A stretch of DNA of 64,000 bases from Clostridiales bacterium. Its GTDB lineage: Bacteria; Bacillota; Clostridia; Saccharofermentanales; Saccharofermentanaceae. Of this stretch, positions 53,175 through 62,049 are shown piece by piece. The DNA lies in the NCBI GenBank assembly GCA_017561715.1, contig JAFZBN010000002.1, positions 30,627 to 94,626 of the forward strand, given 5' to 3'. The translations under genes and the position numbers were made by a program. The notes under the pieces were generated by a model. That model searched no databases and was not told the DNA's origin. It saw only the letters and a list, made by a program, of their open reading frames with translations. Each line of letters begins with the position of its first letter. Positions within the stretch are counted from its first letter, which is position 1.

Positions 53175-54215
53175 TCAGAGCAGATCGTGAAGCTCCTGCT
53201 CGGACAGCGGACGGGTCTTGCTCTCGCCGATCTCGTTGATCATGACGTAGTAGACCTTGCCGTTGAGTTTCTTTTTATCCGAGAGCATCGTCTGGTAGAG
53301 ATCCTCAACCGGAAGATCCGTCGAAGTCGGCAGGTGCCACTTCTCGAGGACTGCCAGGATACGCTCTTTTACGCCCTCCGGTGTCTCGCCGAGCTTTACG
53401 CCGAGATCGACCGCCTTGACCATGCCGATCGCGACCGCTTCCCCGTGGGTATATCTGTTATAGCCGGAGACCTTCTCGATCGCGTGGCCCCATGTGTGAC
53501 CGAAGTTGAGAAGCATTCTCTCACCTGTATCGTATTCGTCGTTCTGAACGACCGTCGTCTTGATCTTGACGCAGCGCTGGATCATCCACTCCATATCCGC
53601 CTGGCCCTTTTCGATCGCCTCGAAAAGCATCGCGTCGCGGATACATCCGTACTTGATGACCTCGGCCATACCTTCCGCCATTCTCGTTCTCGAAAGGGAC
53701 TTCAGAAGACCCGGATCGATGACGACTGCCTTCGGCTGGTAGAATGCGCCGACCAGGTTTTTGCCGAACGGCATGTCGATACCTGTCTTTCCGCCGATAC
53801 TGGAGTCGACCTGTGCAAGAAGAGTTGTCGGAACCTGGATGAGATTACATCCACGCATGTAGGTCGCGGCCGCAAAGCCCGCGAGATCGCCGACCACACC
53901 GCCACCGAGCGCGATCACGAGGTCCGTTCTCGCCATGCCGAATTCGTGCATCGCGTTAAAGATCTCAAAAAGCTTCGTTTCGCACTTGCTGGATTCGCCG
54001 TTCGGGATCGTAAAGGAAGCGACCTCGAAACCGGAAGCCTCCAGCGACTTTTTCGCGGCTTCGAAATACAGACCTTCAACGATATCGTCGGTGACGATAA
54101 ACGCCTTTCTGCTTCTTACGGTCTTGCCCGCGACTTCACCGAGCTGCGCAAGCGCGCCTGTTCGGATCAGGATCGGGTATTTTCCATGATTGGTATTGGC
54201 CATGATCTCCGGCAT
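53175..54215 (-). CDS. aroB: 3-dehydroquinate synthase
   Basis: NAD-dependent cyclisation of DAHP, 346 residues. The GGGVVGDLAGFAAATYMRG block, PTTLLAQVDSSIGGKTGID and the zinc-ligand regions (AEVIKYG and NFGHTWGHAIE) are present. GAGAGGT gives the start. It is 34 bases upstream of aroA. Confidence 0.96.
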   Translation of the reverse strand: MPEIMANTNHGKYPILIRTGALAQLGEVAGKTVRSRKAFIVTDDIVEGLYFEAAKKSLEASGFEVASFTIPNGESSKCETKLFEIFNAMHEFGMARTDLVIALGGGVVGDLAGFAAATYMRGCNLIQVPTTLLAQVDSSIGGKTGIDMPFGKNLVGAFYQPKAVVIDPGLLKSLSRTRMAEGMAEVIKYGCIRDAMLFEAIEKGQADMEWMIQRCVKIKTTVVQNDEYDTGERMLLNFGHTWGHAIEKVSGYNRYTHGEAVAIGMVKAVDLGVKLGETPEGVKERILAVLEKWHLPTSTDLPVEDLYQTMLSDKKKLNGKVYYVMINEIGESKTRPLSEQELHDLL

Positions 54216-54286
54216 ATTCGGTACCTCTCTTTACTCATCTTTTTGTCGTTTGCAGAAGCTTTCGCCCCGCGCTTTTCGGGCCTTGC

Positions 54287-54295
54287 GAAAAGCAC
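54287..54295 (+). repeat. Iterated motif GAAAAGCAC
   Basis: Intergenic copy in the 101-base gap between the aroE-aroK fusion and aroB, the longest gap inside the aromatic operon. Confidence 0.6.
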
Positions 54296-54316
54296 TGCCC
54301 ACCTTCTTCTATTTTA

Positions 54317-55648
54317 TCACGGCAGGAGGAGTTTCTTCACCCTGTCGAACACTTCTTCTTTCTCGCCCACGGCGGAAACGACCACGTCGGATCCTGCCAT
54401 GTAGGACTCTTCTCGGCTTTCAAGTCTGGCGCGCATATTCTTGTACGCGGTCTCTTTATCCGCGGCCTGAAGAAGCGGTCTTGTCGTATCATCCTTGACG
54501 CGCTCCCAGATCGTATCGGCATCGGCCTGAAGATAGATGACCAGTGCTTTACTTCCAGAAAGAAGCTTTCTGTTTTCTTCGTTCGTCAATACACCGCCGC
54601 CCAGCGAAATGACCTCGGAGCCCTGTCCTTCGAGGACTACCTTCAGCACATCGTGCTCCATTCTTCGGAATGTCTCTTCGCCGTCTTTTTTGAAGATCTC
54701 CGTGATCGGGCATCCCGCGATCATCTCGATGCGTTCGTCAAGATCCGTGAAAGGTACCTTCATTTCGGCAGCGATTCTCCTTCCGATGCTGGTCTTTCCC
54801 GCGCCCATAAAGCCGGTGAAAACGATCTTGATGGGGTTTTTCTCCCAGAGCTTGTTTCGTACATCCGGCAGGATCTCGGAAAGTCTTTCGTCGTCAAAAT
54901 GCCCGTCCGGCGCCCAGATCTTCTCCGCGGCGATCGCCTGGTTGAGAAGCATCTTTAAGCCCGATACGGCCGTGCCGCCGTTGCTTCTGACCTGCATGCA
55001 GGACTTCGTCGGGCATGGGTTATAGATCGTGTCGAAGAACGTGCCGTCCTTCTTTAATGCCGAAAGATGCGGCGCGGTATCGTGGACATTCGGCCACATG
55101 CCGCAGGGCGTTCCGTTTAATACCGTGTCAAAAGCACCTTCCTCCGGAGCTTCTGCGACGGCGACATTCTCGTAACCCTTCTCCTTGCACTCGGTAACAA
55201 GGGCAAGTGCTTTTTCCGAAGAACGGGCCCAAATCGAAAGATCCGCTCCGGCCTTTAAGGCTTCGATGGCCATCATGCGGGCAACGCCGCCGGCGCCTAA
55301 AAGAAGGACTTTCTTATCTTTCATCGGGATATTGCAGGACAAAAATCCGTCCACGTCGGTGTTGTATCCGACCTTGCCGCAGACGGTATTGGCCGCGCCG
55401 TATTCTTTGACCATCGGCGCTGTGTCATCGAGGAAAGGAAGGATACTGACTTTGTGCGGGATCGTGACGTTAAAGCCCGTCAGATCGCGCATCAGGATCG
55501 GCGCGTATTTCGGAAGTTCCTCCGGCGTGATCTCGTAAAGTTCATAAGTTCCGTAGATGCCGGAAGCCTCCATGATCCGCTCATGGATATATGGCGACAT
55601 CGAATGGCCCAGAGGCGATCCGATGAGACCTGCTTTAATCGCACTCAT
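54317..55648 (-). CDS. aroE: Shikimate dehydrogenase-shikimate kinase fusion
   Basis: One polypeptide of 443 residues carrying two consecutive pathway steps. Residues 1-270 are AroE: the substrate site GSPLGHSMSPYIHE, catalytic K66 (VTIPHK) and the NADP loop LGAGGVAR (117-124). Residues about 272-443 are a shikimate kinase: Walker A GFMGAGKTS (279-287), DLDERIE and SLGGGVLTNEENR. The frame is continuous with no start or stop at the joint. It overlaps tyrA by 14 bases. An aroEK-type name would describe it best. Confidence 0.95.
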   Translation of the reverse strand: MSAIKAGLIGSPLGHSMSPYIHERIMEASGIYGTYELYEITPEELPKYAPILMRDLTGFNVTIPHKVSILPFLDDTAPMVKEYGAANTVCGKVGYNTDVDGFLSCNIPMKDKKVLLLGAGGVARMMAIEALKAGADLSIWARSSEKALALVTECKEKGYENVAVAEAPEEGAFDTVLNGTPCGMWPNVHDTAPHLSALKKDGTFFDTIYNPCPTKSCMQVRSNGGTAVSGLKMLLNQAIAAEKIWAPDGHFDDERLSEILPDVRNKLWEKNPIKIVFTGFMGAGKTSIGRRIAAEMKVPFTDLDERIEMIAGCPITEIFKKDGEETFRRMEHDVLKVVLEGQGSEVISLGGGVLTNEENRKLLSGSKALVIYLQADADTIWERVKDDTTRPLLQAADKETAYKNMRARLESREESYMAGSDVVVSAVGEKEEVFDRVKKLLLP

Positions 55649-56729
55649 AGCCGGCCTCCTTAAGAAGCGCGTATGCTTCTACCGCTTCTTTCGCCGTGCC
55701 GAGAAGGAGGCTGACCTGGCCGCCTTCGTAGGTCCTGAAGTTGCGGATGTTGATGTTTCGGATATTGATGTTTCCCTTACCGAGGATCGCCGTGATGCGC
55801 GCGAGCTCACCCGGCTTATCGTCTACATAAACGGTCAGCATGGAAGACGCTTCCAGTGCGCCTCTGAGGTTCGTGTCGAGGTGGTCTCTGTAGCACGCAC
55901 CCTGCATGAAAAGCTTTTCCAGAGCGGCTTTGTCGTTGTCCTGAAGGGACTCTTTCCACTGGGAAAGCAGTTCAATGTACTGCTCGAGAACAGGGAGAAG
56001 TGCTTTTTTTGAATTCTCGGTGATCCCTGCCCAGAGCTTCGGATCCGAGGAAGCGATACGCGTGATATCTCTAAAACCGCCGGCCGCCATACGAGAGAGG
56101 GCGCCGTCGTCGAGGTTCGCAAGAAGAAGCGACAGACTGCTGGCTACGATATGTGGAAGGTGCGAAACGGCTGCGACGCGCTTGTCGTGTTCTTGCGCAG
56201 TCATTCTCATCGGGATCGCGCCGATCGCGCGGATGAGGTTTTCGAAACTCTCGAGGTTCTTCGCGGAGACTTCACAAGTATCCGGCACGCAGATGACATA
56301 GAGCGCGTTTTCAAAAAGGGAACCACTAGAGCAGGCATAGCCGTGACGCTCGGAGCCGGCCATCGGGTGGCCGCCGACTAAATTCGGGAGCGTGATGGCT
56401 TCCATGACAGGTGCTTTTACCGAACCGACATCAGTGATCAGACCGATGTTGAGATTTTTCAGCTCCGGCTGCATCTTCTTGATGGCATCGATGGGCGCAC
56501 AAAGGATAACAAGATCACATCCGTCCAGGATGCTCAGATCGTCCGTACTGAAGTCCGTGATCACACTCTCCGAGGCGGCCAGCTCGCCCGCCTTCATATC
56601 CGTATCGATCGCGACGATCTCCTGTACGTCTGTTTTGCTGTGGATCGCCTTTGCCAGAGAGCCGCCGATCAGACCAAGACCAACGATACCTACCTTTGAA
56701 AAGCCCGTGGTCTTTGTTTCCTCACCCAT
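55635..56729 (-). CDS. tyrA: Prephenate dehydrogenase with C-terminal ACT domain
   Basis: Committed step to tyrosine, 364 residues. The NAD loop GLGLIGGSLA (17-26), the GGHPMAGSE block and the conserved histidine in AAVSHLPHIVA (about 196) identify TyrA. A C-terminal ACT domain (about 293-364, TVYDDKPGELARI-like) suggests feedback control by tyrosine. First gene of the aromatic run, with an extended -10 promoter close upstream. Confidence 0.95.
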   Translation of the reverse strand: MGEETKTTGFSKVGIVGLGLIGGSLAKAIHSKTDVQEIVAIDTDMKAGELAASESVITDFSTDDLSILDGCDLVILCAPIDAIKKMQPELKNLNIGLITDVGSVKAPVMEAITLPNLVGGHPMAGSERHGYACSSGSLFENALYVICVPDTCEVSAKNLESFENLIRAIGAIPMRMTAQEHDKRVAAVSHLPHIVASSLSLLLANLDDGALSRMAAGGFRDITRIASSDPKLWAGITENSKKALLPVLEQYIELLSQWKESLQDNDKAALEKLFMQGACYRDHLDTNLRGALEASSMLTVYVDDKPGELARITAILGKGNINIRNINIRNFRTYEGGQVSLLLGTAKEAVEAYALLKEAGYECD

Positions 56730-56760
56730 GCGAAATACCTTCCTTTTTTACAGTAGGTTC

Positions 56761-56769
56761 ATTATAGCA
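56761..56769 (-). promoter_or_regulatory. Extended -10 promoter of the aromatic operon
   Basis: TGCTATAAT on the minus strand is a perfect extended -10 about 30 bases before tyrA. No -35 match is seen. The leader is too short for a T-box or attenuator. Confidence 0.7.
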
Positions 56770-56837
56770 TGAAGCCGCCCCTACGCCTACGAGCAAGAGC
56801 GGAAAAGCCCGTAATCGCAAAGGAATGTGTGCGAAAA

Positions 56838-56912
56838 GAAAAAGGAAACGCCTCCGGGCGACGAGTTTTGCGCAAGCAAACTGTTTGAGTCGCAAGGAGC
56901 GCTTCCTTTTCT
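56838..56912 (-). terminator. Terminator of the solute-binding lipoprotein gene
   Basis: GGAAGCGCTCC pairs with GGAGGCGTTTCC across an inner structured loop, followed on the minus strand by TTTTTCTTTTC. It separates this gene from tyrA. Confidence 0.65.
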
Positions 56913-56931
56913 TTAGTCCATCATTATTCGA

Positions 56932-59388
56932 TTACTGGCTTTCCTGTAAGATCAGTTCCACTCGGTTTTGGATGATCGCGCATACATCGTCCACGCTCTT
57001 TTGTCCGGCGAAGTATGCCGCCGATTCTTCTTTCACGACTTCCATGATCGCCGCATAATTCGCGATCTTTCTGTCGATATGCTCGATCTGGCCGATGTAC
57101 ATGGCAATGTCGGAGTCCTCGATCGAATACTTGGAAGCAGTAGCCGGATCGTCCGGGGTCCCCGAATTTCTCTCCTCGATCATCTTCACCTGCGACTGGA
57201 TCTTCTCATCAACAGCATCCCTGCTGACAGGAATACCGAACGATCCCCCGAGTTCTACGAGAGAGTCCTTTTCCAGCAGATACTTAACAAAATCCCATGC
57301 CTCATCCTGGTGTTTCGAAAAAGAGGAGATGCCGGCCGACATAGTTGCCGTCGCTCCGAATCCCGATCCGGAAACCGACGGATATCCCGTATAGGAGACC
57401 CTTCCGTAATTCACTTTCTTGTATCTTGCCACGTTATCCACGCTGTCGAGAAGATAGGATGCCAGCGCCCAGCTCTTCGCGGCCATTCCGTCCAGAACCG
57501 GATCCCCTTCGTAGTCGTCCCCGACGGATTGACGGGTCCTCGAAACTTCGCAGCGTTTGGCGATCTCAAGAAGATCCTTGAATTCCTGCGAATCGAATTT
57601 CGCTTCGCACGCGGCATAGTCGACATAGTAGGAGATATCGCTGCTGAGCATCTCCACCATGAGATCCTCGGCCGTTTTGTCAAAGAAAGCCGTGGATCCG
57701 TCCGGGAGCCCGTTGCACATGGAAAGGAAATCCGCGTACGTCCATCCGTAACGATCCCCGCAGATATCGGCATTGCCCAAATATCCGAAGCCCTGCACGA
57801 CGAGCGGCATCTGGAAGAGTTTTCCGTCCGTCTCAAACGCTTTGAAGATATTGTCGAAGTACTCACTTCTGTTGATGCCGGAACTGCCGTCGATGTAAGG
57901 ATTAAGATCGCAGAGCACATTTTCGTTTTCGAACTCACCGAAATCCGTAAAGTTCAAAAGAATGTCCGGTCCGCTTCCCGACTTCATGTCCAGAAATACC
58001 TTATAGGCCATATCCGCGCCAGCCGCGCTTGCCGGCATGGTGGAATCGACATCGTCACTTACGTCATAGGTCATGACGCGGGCCTTTCCGTCCGGGCGGA
58101 TATTGTAATCGATCAGAAGATCGATCAGGTTCGAATCGTAAAGCCCGTAGGCACTTAAGTGGAGAAGTGTTTTTCCCGCGTGCGGATTGGTCGGAGTCCT
58201 CTTAAAATGCGTCACATAAGCATGTGGTTCTTCATCTGTCACCCAATGATCTTCGTTATACTCAAGGAAACACAGTTCCCCTTCCGAGATCATCTTGCAG
58301 GAATCTGTCTTCAGGTTGTACCAGTTGATGTCCGTTTCATTCCAGTTGATGACGGCTTCCATATCACCGGTCTGAAGGTCGACCTTGACGATGCCGTTCG
58401 CACCGACCGCGAAACATGCATTGTCTCCCTGGAAGATCTGATCCGGAACATTTTTCGAGATATCGATCATATCACCGACTGTCTTTCCGGTCGTTTCATC
58501 GAGTTCCTTGATATAACGCCTGATGGGGTAATCCCAGTCATTGACATAGTAGAGATAGAGTTTTCCGTCGATGATAAAAGCATCGCGGACCGAACCGTTA
58601 CTGATCGTGGAACGATCGTCCGGCGAGAGGCACCACAGTTCTTTTCCGTCCTTATCCATAAGGAGAACGACACCCATGTTGGTAAGAAGGATATTCCCGG
58701 ACGGAAGGATCATCGATTTTCCGTTCCAGGATGACAGGGTGTATTCCGTGTAGTCCAACGGTTCTTTTCCGATCTGCTCCCCCCTCTCGTTAAAGACGAG
58801 AGTGTAGGCAAAAAAGCCTCCATTTTCCATCGTAGTTTCGAGCATGCCGAAGTGTCCTTCAGCCGTTTCAAACACCATGCCCGGCGACGAATCTATACTA
58901 TCTGTCAAAAGCGTGAACTGATATTCGCCCGACGCGTTAAAGATAGCGACTCCGTGCTCATAGTAATCCGAGGCGATCCTTTCGAGCTCATCATACTCGT
59001 CCGGGAATTTTATCTGATCGACCTTAGCCTGAACATCCGGCGGAAACTCATACTTTCGATATACTTCCTTGGCGATATATTCCCCGACTACGACCGGCGC
59101 ACCCACCGAATAATCCTCTTCGACTTTCTTTCCGGAAGCCTCGGGTATGATCAGCTCGTTTCTTTCCACTTCGTAGTACGGATCGTCTTCTTTAACGACA
59201 TCTACGGAGTAGTCCACGTTATTGTTCGGATTGTCCGGATCCATCGTCACGCGAGTCGCAAGATCTGACGAACCCGCACCTGACCCGGATGCTTCGCTTT
59301 CCTTATTCTTCTTCCCGCAGCTGCTTGAAAACAGGATCGATACGGCGAGAAAAGCACTTATCCATGCCACTTCTTTCTTCTGTTTCAT
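56932..59388 (-). CDS. Lipoprotein with sensor-like N-terminal half and solute-binding C-terminal half, copy 1
   Basis: Predicted surface lipoprotein of 818 residues, lipobox LFSSSC (C about 22). Residues about 70-410 are rich in propeller-like strands (YTLVFNERGEQIG, GVVLLMDKDGKELWCLSP). From NPHAGKTLLHL onward (about 413-800) the sequence resembles family 1 extracellular solute-binding proteins (SGSGPDILLNFTDFGEF, KAFETDGKLFQMPLVVQGFG, QDEAWDFVKYLLEK). No permease lies near. Start at 59388 with AGGGGG. Ligand unknown. Confidence 0.85.
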   Translation of the reverse strand: MKQKKEVAWISAFLAVSILFSSSCGKKNKESEASGSGAGSSDLATRVTMDPDNPNNNVDYSVDVVKEDDPYYEVERNELIIPEASGKKVEEDYSVGAPVVVGEYIAKEVYRKYEFPPDVQAKVDQIKFPDEYDELERIASDYYEHGVAIFNASGEYQFTLLTDSIDSSPGMVFETAEGHFGMLETTMENGGFFAYTLVFNERGEQIGKEPLDYTEYTLSSWNGKSMILPSGNILLTNMGVVLLMDKDGKELWCLSPDDRSTISNGSVRDAFIIDGKLYLYYVNDWDYPIRRYIKELDETTGKTVGDMIDISKNVPDQIFQGDNACFAVGANGIVKVDLQTGDMEAVINWNETDINWYNLKTDSCKMISEGELCFLEYNEDHWVTDEEPHAYVTHFKRTPTNPHAGKTLLHLSAYGLYDSNLIDLLIDYNIRPDGKARVMTYDVSDDVDSTMPASAAGADMAYKVFLDMKSGSGPDILLNFTDFGEFENENVLCDLNPYIDGSSGINRSEYFDNIFKAFETDGKLFQMPLVVQGFGYLGNADICGDRYGWTYADFLSMCNGLPDGSTAFFDKTAEDLMVEMLSSDISYYVDYAACEAKFDSQEFKDLLEIAKRCEVSRTRQSVGDDYEGDPVLDGMAAKSWALASYLLDSVDNVARYKKVNYGRVSYTGYPSVSGSGFGATATMSAGISSFSKHQDEAWDFVKYLLEKDSLVELGGSFGIPVSRDAVDEKIQSQVKMIEERNSGTPDDPATASKYSIEDSDIAMYIGQIEHIDRKIANYAAIMEVVKEESAAYFAGQKSVDDVCAIIQNRVELILQESQ

Positions 59389-59481
59389 CTTTTGCCCCCT
59401 TAACCGACGACTCACAGCGGAGCCGACGCGCGACCGGAGCCCCCGCGGATCCGGCCGTCTTTATTGTACAGCTATTTCGCG

Positions 59482-61911
59482 TCAGCGTTCGTTTACGACA
59501 GTCGCTGTTCTGTTCTGAATATTCTTTGCCACGTCTTCCGCGGAGCGGTCGCCCATGATGTATCCCTCTGCTTCCTCTTTGATCAGGAGGAATACCGTCT
59601 TATCAAAAGTCTTGACCGTGAAGATGTTATCCAGCACCGCCATCGCACGATCTACTGTTTCGCTGTTCAAGACCGGGTAGCTCTCGAGGAGTTCCTGCGC
59701 GTATCCGACGGTCGGATTTTCGATCGCTTTTTCGTATCTTCCCACCTGCTCGGAAAGGACTTTTTTACATGCCTCTCGATTTACCGGGAAGCCGTCTACC
59801 AGATGCACGCATTCCACCTGCGCGTCCTCTTCGAGAAGGTATTTTACGAAGTCCCATGCTTCTTTCTGATACGAAGAGTTCTTCGAGATACCGATGCTCA
59901 TATTATACTCGGCAGAAAGGCCGCCGATCTCATTTCCGGGAGTGCCGATGAAGTCGACTCCGCCCGAGCAGGATGCTTCGTACTCGGCAAACTCGAGGAT
60001 ATGGATCAGTCGTACGATCGCCGAAGCCGTCATGCCCTGTTTCAAATAATACTCACTGATATTCGTTCCCGAGTAAAACTGCTCCATATCACTTTCCAGG
60101 ATCTCGTCGCTCGTTCTCAAAGATCCGATCTTCTTTGTGATCTCGAGGATCTTTAGGAACTCGGGATCATCGAAATGAACAGTTCTTTTCTCATAGTCGA
60201 TAAAGGATCTGCCGTTGGAATAGAGAAGTTCTTTCAGAACATCGACCCAGTATGTTTCCCCGATCATCGACTTATTGTCCGGGAGTGAATCGATCACAGA
60301 AAGAAGGTCGTCATAACTCCAGGATGCCTTCCCCTGCGTATACTGCTTGTCCACGACCATTCCGGACGCGGAAAAGATGATCGGCATCTGATAAAGATGT
60401 CCGTCCTTTTCGCATGCACGGAAAATATTGTCCATAAACTCATCGCGGTTGAGTCCGTTCTCTCCGTCGATCATGGTATTCAGATCAAGGAGGATCTTCT
60501 CGTTATCGAACTGGCTGAATTCGCCGAAGTCGAGAAGGATGTCCGGGCCACTGCCGTTCTGCATATCCAGATAGACTTTATCTACCGTCTGCGAAATGAG
60601 CGTATCCTTATCCGTTTCGGTCGACGGGATAATTGTCGAGATCGTGCTGTAGTCGACGAACTCGATCCGGGTCTTATTCTCCGAATTCAGATTATATTCA
60701 ACGATACGGTCCAGGAGGACATCCGGGAGCATGGCATAGTTCATTGAAGATGCGATCTCGATGATGCTCTTTCCCGCATGAGGATTCTTCGCTTCTTTCG
60801 TGAGTTTGACCAGGTTGATCTTCGGGTCCTTGAGATTGAAAAAATACGGATCTTCCGCGAGCGCTTTGACCTGAACGACATAGATCTCTTCTTCAGAACG
60901 GAAACAGATGGAATTGATCCCCTTTCTGTTTAGATCCACATTATTCCACGAGAAAAGCACTTTCTCGGTAGAACAGCTTGCGATATCGATCTTCTCGACA
61001 TCATCTCCCTCCAGGAAATAAACACCGTCATTGCCCTGCGTTAATAATCCCGAATATGGCACATCGATCGATTCCGGCGCGAACTTTCCAGTATTTATAT
61101 CAAACTTTCGAAGGAATTCGGTAGCATTTACTATCGAGGTCATGTCTTCGAACAGACCATAGTACTGACCGTTCTGACAGAGGACTTGCTGCAGGACCGA
61201 ATTGTCGATATTATTCGCGTCACTTGCGACCTTCTTGCCGTTCTCATCAAGTTCAACGATCTCCTGATATCCGACGCCGATAAATCCGCCGTTATCCAAA
61301 AGCAGGATATCGTGGAACATTTCGTTTTCATTTTCCAGGTCGAAAAGCTTCGTCGTTTCGCCATTTGCGTCGATCTCCGCGATAGAATAAGTCAGATTCC
61401 AATCCGGCGCCTGTCCATAGTATTCCACAAGTGCCAGCAATCTTCCGTCATCTGTTTCCATGACTTTTGCTATGTGCGAAGGATCTCCCGTTTTTTCCGG
61501 GATCGTGCATCTCGTGCTTCCATCGAGGTTATAGATGACCAGACCCGACAGCGAATAGCTGTAGACCTCGTCCAGGAGTTTTTGGGAATCTTCCTCGTTC
61601 ATCGCCATCGGATTCATGATGTAGTTCTGATACTTTTCGGAAAGCTCCTTCGGCAGCTGATAGTCGATAGCGTAACTTGCCACTACTACTGATTTCAGAA
61701 AATAACAGTGGTCGACGATCGCCATATTCACTTCGCGATTCGAATCGGCCTGCGGAAGCGGAAGTTCGATCGTTTCCGCGCTGTAATACGTATCACTTTC
61801 CTGTACGACTTTCGCGGTCTTCCCCGCCTTCTTTTTTCCACATGCTGCTGAAGACAAAACAATACTGCCGCACAAAATAAAGGCGGCCATCCCACGCAAT
61901 ACTTTTTTCAT
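59482..61911 (-). CDS. Lipoprotein with sensor-like N-terminal half and solute-binding C-terminal half, copy 2
   Basis: Paralogue of the gene downstream, 809 residues, lipobox LSSAAC. The same two-part plan is seen: propeller-like N-terminal half (GLVIYNLDGSTRCTIPEKTG, DILLLDNGGFIGVGYQEIVE) and a solute-binding half after NPHAGKSIIEIASS, with GSGPDILLDFGEFSQFDNEK, RACEKDGHLYQMP and KEAWDFVKYLLEE. The start at 61911 has GGGGAG. The pair arose by tandem duplication and has diverged widely. Confidence 0.85.
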   Translation of the reverse strand: MKKVLRGMAAFILCGSIVLSSAACGKKKAGKTAKVVQESDTYYSAETIELPLPQADSNREVNMAIVDHCYFLKSVVVASYAIDYQLPKELSEKYQNYIMNPMAMNEEDSQKLLDEVYSYSLSGLVIYNLDGSTRCTIPEKTGDPSHIAKVMETDDGRLLALVEYYGQAPDWNLTYSIAEIDANGETTKLFDLENENEMFHDILLLDNGGFIGVGYQEIVELDENGKKVASDANNIDNSVLQQVLCQNGQYYGLFEDMTSIVNATEFLRKFDINTGKFAPESIDVPYSGLLTQGNDGVYFLEGDDVEKIDIASCSTEKVLFSWNNVDLNRKGINSICFRSEEEIYVVQVKALAEDPYFFNLKDPKINLVKLTKEAKNPHAGKSIIEIASSMNYAMLPDVLLDRIVEYNLNSENKTRIEFVDYSTISTIIPSTETDKDTLISQTVDKVYLDMQNGSGPDILLDFGEFSQFDNEKILLDLNTMIDGENGLNRDEFMDNIFRACEKDGHLYQMPIIFSASGMVVDKQYTQGKASWSYDDLLSVIDSLPDNKSMIGETYWVDVLKELLYSNGRSFIDYEKRTVHFDDPEFLKILEITKKIGSLRTSDEILESDMEQFYSGTNISEYYLKQGMTASAIVRLIHILEFAEYEASCSGGVDFIGTPGNEIGGLSAEYNMSIGISKNSSYQKEAWDFVKYLLEEDAQVECVHLVDGFPVNREACKKVLSEQVGRYEKAIENPTVGYAQELLESYPVLNSETVDRAMAVLDNIFTVKTFDKTVFLLIKEEAEGYIMGDRSAEDVAKNIQNRTATVVNER

Positions 61912-62025
61912 AGAAAAGAACTCCCCACATAACAAATTCAGATGAATCTCTGATTTCATTATATGGAGAGTTTCTCAACAAAAAATTACTTTGATGTCAC
62001 TTTGCAAAAGATTTTCACGATTCCC

Positions 62026-62034
62026 GAAAAGCAC
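62026..62034 (+). repeat. Iterated motif GAAAAGCAC
   Basis: Intergenic copy in the gap between the vWA gene and lipoprotein copy 2. Confidence 0.6.
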
Positions 62035-62049
62035 CTGTTCCCGTCTCTT

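Noticed and set aside
56730..56772. Possible T-box or attenuator before the aromatic operon
   Set aside because: The promoter is about 30 bases from tyrA, leaving no room for such a leader.
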